In this document: in pieces, positions 57,631 through 64,000 of the stretch
Position numbering within the stretch: the stretch's first letter is position 1
How the letters are laid out: each line of letters starts with the position of its first letter
Source of the DNA: Tanypteryx hageni
Lineage: Eukaryota; Arthropoda; Insecta; Odonata; Petaluridae
Length of the DNA stretch: 64,000 nucleotides
Direction of reading: 5' to 3'
NCBI GenBank assembly: GCA_028673005.1
Contig: CM054113.1
Span: 67,334,350-67,398,349, forward strand
Program-made: the position numbers and the translations under genes
The notes under the pieces: model-generated
What the model was told of the DNA's origin: nothing
The model's input: only the letters and a program-made list of their open reading frames with translations
Databases searched by the model: none

Positions 57631-57867
57631 GCTGCAAATCAAGGACGTCTAGTTCAGGTCCGTTAATGGTTGTACCAGAAGCTGAAATTGCAGGAAGAGT
57701 GGATCCTGCACCCTGCCCACCTGCAGATATACTTCCACTGGCAGAAGATCCTCCTCGTCTGTCACCTTTCCCATAACGGCTTTGAACTTCCTCCAATTCT
57801 AACTTAAGATGGCGCACCTGGTCCATCAATTCATTTCTCTCCTCGGCAAAACGACGGAGCCGGACAT
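57631..57867 (-). CDS. LRRFIP2: LRRFIP2-like coiled-coil exon
   Basis: On the minus strand the acceptor TTTTTCATGCAG is followed by a 237-nt exon ending at the donor AGC|GTAAGT. The peptide begins DVRLRRFAEERNELMDQVRH with LKLELEEVQSRYGKG after it, then a Ser/Gly-rich linker, then GPELDVLDLQ. This matches the start of the C-terminal coiled coil of leucine-rich repeat Flightless-interacting proteins (LRRFIP1/2), in which a charged heptad block and a Ser-rich linker precede the QREANxQxxDYKFKL block. The exon starts with two bases of a split codon and ends with one; the donated C joins GT of the 52.1-kb exon to give the conserved Arg. Family members bind Flightless-1 and act in Wnt and Toll-like receptor signalling in vertebrates; that role is family knowledge, not shown here. 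Upstream exons were not found before the window end. Confidence 0.85.
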
Positions 57868-58428
57868 CTGCATGAAAAATAACAACAACAAACACTCCCA
57901 ATCATATGTACCTATCTATATATACATACTGAATCAATTTTCAAATTATAAACAAAAAAGTAAAAATATCATTTTATTAGATGTATTTGTCATGGGCAGG
58001 AACTATTATGCTAATGTTACAAGAATGAACTATTGATTTAAATTTGAAATAATGATCCAGATATTTTTTTTTTAAATTGTAAGCAATCTTTATCACAAAA
58101 AAATGTTTGGATGTAATATTATCAATCATTTATGATTAATAATGTTAATGGAACATTTATGCCTCAACCTGGTAATCCATCAAAATATAATTAGCAAGTA
58201 ATTCCCAATAGGTAGATAATTATCAATTTGTTCAAAGATTTGTAACACTCGACACAAAAATTGTTACCTATTTTCCAAATTTTCTTGGCTTGTAAATATT
58301 AATAAGAAATTTTCTAAAAGCTAATTTACACAAGCAATGTCATTCAAGGGTTAAGTAATGAGGCATTTACTTTTGTTTCGGTAAAATATGAAATGCTGAC
58401 ACATTTAAGTTTTTCATGATTACATATA

Positions 58429-59345
58429 CCGTATATACTTGCATATTGTGTAATCCTGCATAATATAGGTACGATCCCTTATTTTTTGCCTCAAAATCTT
58501 GCTTTTATCCTTTGTGTCGTGTAATGTACAAGTTGGAATTTCTGAGTTCCGGTAGCGTGACCTTCAGTTCCTTTTAAAATATAGTGCGTTTTCTTTAGTT
58601 CGTTTCGATACGATTTCTATCTTCATGAAAGTAAAGAGAAAGCATTCAAATGTATACCTGTACTATTAATTGAAAAAATACCTTTTAATTATCTGTATTT
58701 ACATATTAATGAAGAGAAAATGAGTGAATAACTGTAATTATCACAGTTTGTGGCTCACTAGTCAGAAATGTTTTAAGAATGTTGTGTTGCGGGAACAGCT
58801 AATAGCCAAACAAATGTCTCTCTAATAGAGCATTTTTAACTATCGTACAATTGTAACACAATAATGTTGCCATGGATGGTTTCCACCTTGCTCCTCTCAT
58901 TTCTTTTTAAAAATTCATTTATTCATATGGTTAAAAAATTTACACATGGCAACTCAGTCTAATACCGTAAACGTTAAAATGTGTTGCAGGAACGACTACC
59001 TGATTTTACTGAGGTCTTTACATGTAAACAAACATTCTTATGTTTATTTTATGAATTATTGGTAATTTTGTGGATATTTATTTTTCTTTTCATAATGGAG
59101 GTTGAAAGATTAAATAAGGTTATATGAGAACTTTATTAAATCTACATACATAATAATAAGTTACTTAAAAATTAGAAGTTAGAGAGGCAAGGCCTCAGAT
59201 CGAGGTTATGGGTAAGGCTACACTTAGAAATATGTTCAAAACAAGAGATCATTTCACTGTTTCAAAAACATACCGTGTAATTTGCCACCCCTTAATTTAT
59301 AGCAAAAATTGGTCAAAAAATCGCACATTATGCATGTATATACGG
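58429..59345. mobile_element. TA-flanked MITE, 917 bp
   Basis: Left CCGTATATACTTGCATATTG, right reversed CCGTATATACATGCATAATG; two mismatches in about 22. TA at both edges (58427-58428, 59346-59347). Related ends at 24.0 kb. No coding. Confidence 0.8.
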
Positions 59346-59347
59346 TA

Positions 59348-60530
59348 ATTCCTACTGATCAGTGAGATTTTAACCTTTATCATCCAAAGATCATTGCATG
59401 GCCACATATGATTAATTTTAATTAAATTTAAATACCTGTGCACTATTGCAGAAACAACGCTATATTAAAATTCAGAAAAACAATTCCATTAAAAATGCTT
59501 CTTTTAATTCTTTAATCACATGGATAGTTCAGTAAACATGAACTTTATATCTAACCAAAGCCTTTCAAGCATCCATTACCAAAATTTCATCTCTACATGA
59601 AGGGGCACCTCTATAAATAATTGTCATATGTTAACCCTTTATGTCCTGACAGCACTTAAGTATTCCATTTCTTCAAAAGCCTGGAATTCTTTGTTGCATA
59701 GTAAGTAACAGGAGTGATTTATATCTCTAATTCATTTTAAGTGTTCAATAGTGGGACCAGGGGGCAAGCGTTCCTAGACCTTAATTGTTTGAAGTTCTCA
59801 ATCTTTCCCTTTTCTAGCTTCTTTTCAAAAATGTAAGCTATTGTTATCACTTTGTTGCCCATCTGTCCATCTGAAGACTGTCAACATTTTTGTTTTAAAA
59901 GACAGAAGAAAACGTTTTTAGTTCCATAGGTACCTACTAATAGAATATTGCAATTTGCATTTTACGAATCCTTCATTAGTTTGAATTTTCACCGTTAGAG
60001 GGCTCTAAATTAGGAAAACGAGTCAACTTTTAACTAATATTATAAAGTCTACTTAAGCAACAACCCTTAAATTTGGCATGATACTGGGTACAACTGACAA
60101 ATAATCTAAAATCTCAAACATTTTCATTGTAGGAGGGTTTTTCTGACCCCTTTGTTTCATTTTTACACCCATAAGAAAAGCATGGAAAAATCAATGCAGG
60201 ACATCATAAAATTGCATTTTTAAAATTGTGATAATTAAGATAGGAACTCCAGACAAACAGTTTCATAGCTGAAAGAATGAGGTTTATTTTTTTAAATTAA
60301 ATTTGAATCTGTGCTGATTTGAGGTAAAACTTTGTTTTACATCTTATTTTAAAATATTATTATGTAATAGTATGTGGATACATTAATATGAAACTAAAAG
60401 AAGAGAAGCCTCTCAAAAGAATTCTTAAAACATCAACATGGACTTCATCTTGTTTCCGACAGGAATCCAATGACAGACCAGAACACCATTGATGTGAAAA
60501 AAATAAATTTTGGAACCCTATGGTTAATCT
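59348..60530. other. Unassigned stretch
   Basis: No coding or element ends recognised; likely intron or upstream region of the LRRFIP2-like gene. Confidence 0.45.
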
Positions 60531-60574
60531 AATATATTATAACTGCTGTCTCTCTGCCTGCATCTGTGTGCATC

Positions 60575-60805
60575 CCTACGTGCCTGTGTCTGAAGCCTCG
60601 AGTGATGTCATCTTCTGGCATGTATGCAAATAAACCGAGAACGGTCGGTTCGATTTTGACAAATCTTTCGCCTGAATACTCGGCGCAAACTCTTGCAGGT
60701 TTTAAGTGGTTAGTTGTCCCCTGGGAAGGCATGAGTTCGATACGAGGATAGTTTTCATTTTTTTATTTGATTAACACGTAATCGGTTAGAATACAATGTG
60801 TAGAC
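60575..60805 (+). repeat. Dispersed repeat with box B-like motif, copy 1
   Basis: Shares AAGCCTCGAGTGATGTCA, GACAAATCTTTCGCC, GAATACTCGG and ATTTGATTAACACGTAATCG with 63.80-64.00 kb in the same orientation. GAGTTCGATACGAGG at 60.73 kb resembles a tRNA box B. Confidence 0.8.
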
Positions 60806-61378
60806 CTTTATTCTTTAACATTTTAAAATATCTTACAATCAAAACTTTGACTCAAGATTTACACCATTTCAAGCAGAAAGAAATGAATACTATTCTTACC
60901 GCCAATTCTGTTGTTTAATTCATATTTGCTCTTATTTTAAATTTATATTCGATTTTCTCTGGTTTTTCGATTTCAAAATGAGGTTGCTGTAGGGTTGCCA
61001 CCTTTTTTTGACCCAGTTCCTGAACATTCAAATAAAATTTCTAAAAAACTATGAACATAACTGAATATATAACGAACAAAACCGAAAAACCAAACAGTGA
61101 AAATTAATTTCCTAACTGGATTAATTACACTACTTAAGTTTCTACACACATCTTTCCGTGGCTATTCAATAAAATTATTGAAATAGTAATAGTTTTAAAA
61201 GGAGACAAAAAAAACATTTTGACAACCAGGACAATCTTTTACCTGATGCAAATAAAATACATCTTTAATTCTGAAGCAAAAAACTGCTCTGCCTGAGTAA
61301 GCTGTAGAATTCCTTTACAAAGATGCTAATACACACCCCAATGCCCGATATAAATATTCAACAGATAGATATTTTTAA

Positions 61379-62617
61379 CCCTTCCCGTGTCGAATACGAT
61401 ATATTCCGCACTTGCTTTTTTTCCCTTGCATGTCGTTTGCAACATATTCCGCAAGCAGATGCCTGCTGTTCCGTGTCGTATATGATATATTCCGCATTCT
61501 GCCATTCACTAACATAGCTTTTATTCTACCTTCCGTAAGTGATACTAGAAGGCAGGAGATGGTCGCTTTCGAAAGAGAATACTGGTAGTGACGTCAAAGC
61601 ACCGAGTAAATCAAAATAACCCATAAAATTTACATTTTTCGAACTTGAATTTCCTTTTTGAGAACGTAAACATCCATCATGGCGGACTTTGAAGTATCGG
61701 TATCGGATTTGGTCCAATTATTAGCTGAAATAAGTGATGATGAAGAATATTTCCATAGTTTTAGTGATGAATCAGATAGTCTGATGAATAGTGAAAGGGA
61801 ATTAGACAAAGATGAGGATGAAATCGTGTTAAATGGTGAACCTATGCCAAGACTTACGACAGGTTGGTTGGACATTGTTTCTAATGACCCTGGTCCAAGT
61901 TTTCAACCTAATTTTAGTGAGGTTACACCGGGAATAATTCTTCCAAGTGATTTTAATATTCACAGCGAACCTATACAATATTTCCGACTTTTTTTGGAGA
62001 TGAAATGATCAGTCTAATACGCGATGAAACCAATCTCTACGGCAAAAACAGAAAATTGGCCAAGCAGAATTCGCCTACATCACGTCTCGCTAATTGGAAG
62101 CGTAGTGAATCTTGTGATATCGAGGCCTTCCTTGGCGTAATTATAAACATGGGCCTAAATCCAAAGACTGAAATACAAGAATATTTCAGTACAGAATGGA
62201 TCAAGCAAATGCAATTTTCTGGCGATGTTTTTTCTTTAAATGATTTTCTCATGCTATTTTCCAATTGCATTGAGGACTATCACACAAAGAAAAATATTTG
62301 AGGAGTAGCGGAGTGCAAACAGATGTAAATATTCAATTAACTGTAAATAGTGTATATTTTTAATAGTGTTAGTTAGAGACAGTATTCAGAGATGCACCAC
62401 CAGTTTTAAGAAAAATCACTGCTAAACAACATCATACTTGGAGAGTAATAACTACCTCATATCTATAATATTTATGTTATAAGTGCAGTTTTCATATATA
62501 TGAATATGTAGTTGACTGATTTGGCTTTTAAAAAAAATACCCATTTTTTAAAAATTTTATCTGAAAAAAATGAACAGGAATTTAAAATCTCTGTATATTT
62601 TAGCGACAAGGGAAGGG
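61379..62617 (+). mobile_element. piggyBac-type element, internally deleted
   Basis: Flanked on both sides by TTAA (61375-61378, 62618-62621), the strict piggyBac target. Terminal repeats CCCTTCCCGTGTCG and, reversed from the right, CCCTTCCCTTGTCG differ at one position. The left subterminal region has two copies of a GATATATTCCGCA motif (near 61.40 and 61.48 kb) plus a third partial one, likely transposase-binding repeats. It carries only the N-terminal part of a transposase. It is nested inside the 60990-63688 element. Confidence 0.93.
61679..62301 (+). pseudogene. piggyBac transposase N-terminal part, frameshifted
   Basis: ATG at 61679 opens an acidic N terminus (DLVQLLAEISDDEEYFHSFS), as in piggyBac/PGBD proteins. 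The reading breaks near 62.0 kb in a run of T (61985-61995), where a one-base shift is needed to enter the next frame. That frame holds SLIRDETNLYGKNRKLAKQN, then DIEAFLGVIINMGLNPKTEI and QEYFSTEWIKQM. These match the start of the conserved DDE_Tnp_1_7 domain (ETNxYA, EMxxFLGxxIxMGxxxxPxxxxYW). The frame ends in TGA at 62301 with no catalytic Asp triad, so about two thirds of the protein is deleted. Confidence 0.88.
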
Positions 62618-63799
62618 TTAACACTCTTTAGAAATGAGTGTATCGAAAAAGGTTTTCATTGGAATCAAATTTTGGTGCCCCTTTGGATAGGCATTTGAGG
62701 AGGTCGACTCAACTCTATATTTGCAATTTCTTAGTCTGTTTTTAATATAATTGGCAGAGGTTTTATTATAGCATGTTACATGGAAGAGAAAACTTGTGCA
62801 GATGAGTATGTGCTTGCAAATCGACAGATGTGACACAGGAAATTTTCGAAGTTGTGGAAATTGCAAATGAGGCAGCAATATAACTAATTTTTAGAAGTCG
62901 ATCAATGATGGGTAAACAATGGTGGAAAGAGAATAGGGACAGCAATAGTTTGCATGTGTCGGGTGGAAAGTTTGGGTACCCGAGGCAACAGACATGACAA
63001 GATTTACTTACAATCACTCGCCCACTAAATTCTTCACTTTCTAACCTCACAAACTAAACCGATATATCGATGCAAATGCAATAAAGTTTTGAGGTAATTC
63101 TTTTAAATCTCAGATATTACAACTGTGGAAAAACAAAATTATCTTAAGAATTGTTTTAAACGCCATGCGCCACATTTGAGAGACAGATGCGCCAAAAGTG
63201 GTGCATGCACCATAGTTTGGGCACCACTGACCTAGAGTGATTAACTATCGCTTTACATACAATAAACGAATATTTATTTGTCAAGTAATTAAATGAAAAT
63301 CATTGTTTTTATAAGAAAAATAAATATGTAATTTAAGCAAGGACAGTAGAATTCCCGATTTCTTCTTCATCGCAAAAGAGGGAAAATAAGGCTGGTAAAC
63401 ACAACTGTGCAAAGAAAAATTTTAAGTTACCTCTTGAATCTCTGATGCTGTAGGATTTCCTTAATGCTAGCGTAGATGATTTTTCTCAATTCCTCTTACT
63501 AATGAATTCATTTATCCTCCTTCCACACAAGCAATCTATGGGTGTAGTACGTCCGATGGATACCAAACACCTAAAAAATTTCCAAATTACCTAACTGTTC
63601 GGTGTTCGGTACGGCATCGCTATGAACACCAAACAGTTTGTCTGATTACCGAACAGTTCGGGTGAAAACCGAACAGGTGGCAACCCTATGTTGCTAAGAT
63701 AGCCAGCATTGTTCATCTTGGATTTTTGCATTGTTAGACTCGGGCTTCAAGTGCATTTGCACTAAGCTTATAATAAAATGCATGAAGGACAAAAACAAA

Positions 63800-64000
63800 T
63801 CAAGCCTCGAGTGATGTCACCTCCCAGTATAAACCCAAATAAATCAATTATTTCGACAAATCTTTCGCCGGAATACTCAGTGTGAAGTCATGCAGTTTTT
63901 AAGCAGGTAGGCATCTTCTGAAAAAGCATGGGTACAATATCAGGAAAGTTTTCATTTTTGCATTTGATTATCACATAATCGGCTGTAATACGATGTGTAG
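63800..64000 (+). repeat. Dispersed repeat, copy 2 (runs off window)
   Basis: Direct partner of 60575-60805 with about 25% difference; ends at the window edge just after AATACGATGTGTAG, where copy 1 also has AATACAATGTGTAG. Confidence 0.8.

Larger units (their letters stand above)
60990..63688. mobile_element. Unclassified terminal-inverted-repeat element hosting the piggyBac
   Basis: TAGGGTTGCCACCT begins at 60990 and its reverse complement ends at 63688. GTTGCT stands next to both edges (60983-60988 and 63690-63695), which may be a target duplication if the ends are one base longer. Near the right end the motif CCGAACAGTT and variants occur several times in both orientations (63.59-63.68 kb). 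Outside the nested piggyBac I recognise no transposase; a separate hAT-type end (CACCATAGTTTGGGCACCACTG, reversed) finishes at 63229. Confidence 0.6.

Overview
This is AT-rich animal nuclear DNA with split genes, GT/AG introns and a very dense, layered load of transposable elements. There is no bacterial organisation: no operons and no ribosome binding sites. The mix of pogo/Tigger, several hAT groups, piggyBac, Merlin, a Jockey/CR1-like LINE, Helitron-like units and tRNA-like repeats, together with a LRRFIP-type gene, fits an arthropod best. I cannot name the species.

Two host genes are supported. (1) A plus-strand tetratricopeptide-repeat (TPR) gene ends in the window. Three exons can be seen (5133-5355, 23208-23423, 26996-27151); the 17.9-kb intron between the first two is packed with transposons. 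(2) A minus-strand orthologue of LRRFIP2/LRRFIP1 has its last coiled-coil exons here: 57631-57867, 52103-52182, 50811-50915, then two competing last exons, 47562-47678 and 44097-44207. These two share exon phase and part of their sequence, and would give two different C termini.

Layout. 0.34-8.4 kb is a mosaic of one repeat family in both orientations, with ~335-bp units that look like short Helitron-type elements, interrupted near 5.1 kb by a TPR exon. 8.52-11.16 kb is a complete but broken Tigger element; its unoccupied target survives as an inverted paralogous copy at 5.56 kb. 11.3-12.9 kb has a hAT MITE, a hAT transposase relic and a 67-bp tandem duplication. 13-16.3 kb has paired diverged repeats. 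16.28-19.7 kb is a second Tigger carrying a nested hAT with a perfect 8-bp target duplication. 20.6-22.4 kb has a ~145-bp degenerate tandem array ending in a 309-bp tandem array with tRNA-like sequences. 23-27.7 kb is the 3' part of the TPR gene with two MITEs. 28-31.4 kb is mostly unassigned. 31.9-35.0 kb is a LINE with its 5' part inverted (twin-priming layout), split by a hAT. 36-36.8 kb is a Merlin relic. 37.25-38.46 kb holds a palindrome-rich MITE family with an empty site. 40.7-41.6 kb holds hAT relics. 44.1-57.9 kb is the LRRFIP2-like gene with MITEs, a deleted Tigger and a nearly full hAT in its introns. 58.4-64 kb holds a TA-flanked MITE, a direct repeat pair, and an unclassified TIR element with a nested piggyBac derivative.

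No complete autonomous element and no multi-gene host system was found. The most informative signals are the duplicated last exon, the several empty-site/filled-site pairs, and the Helitron-like repeat mosaic.
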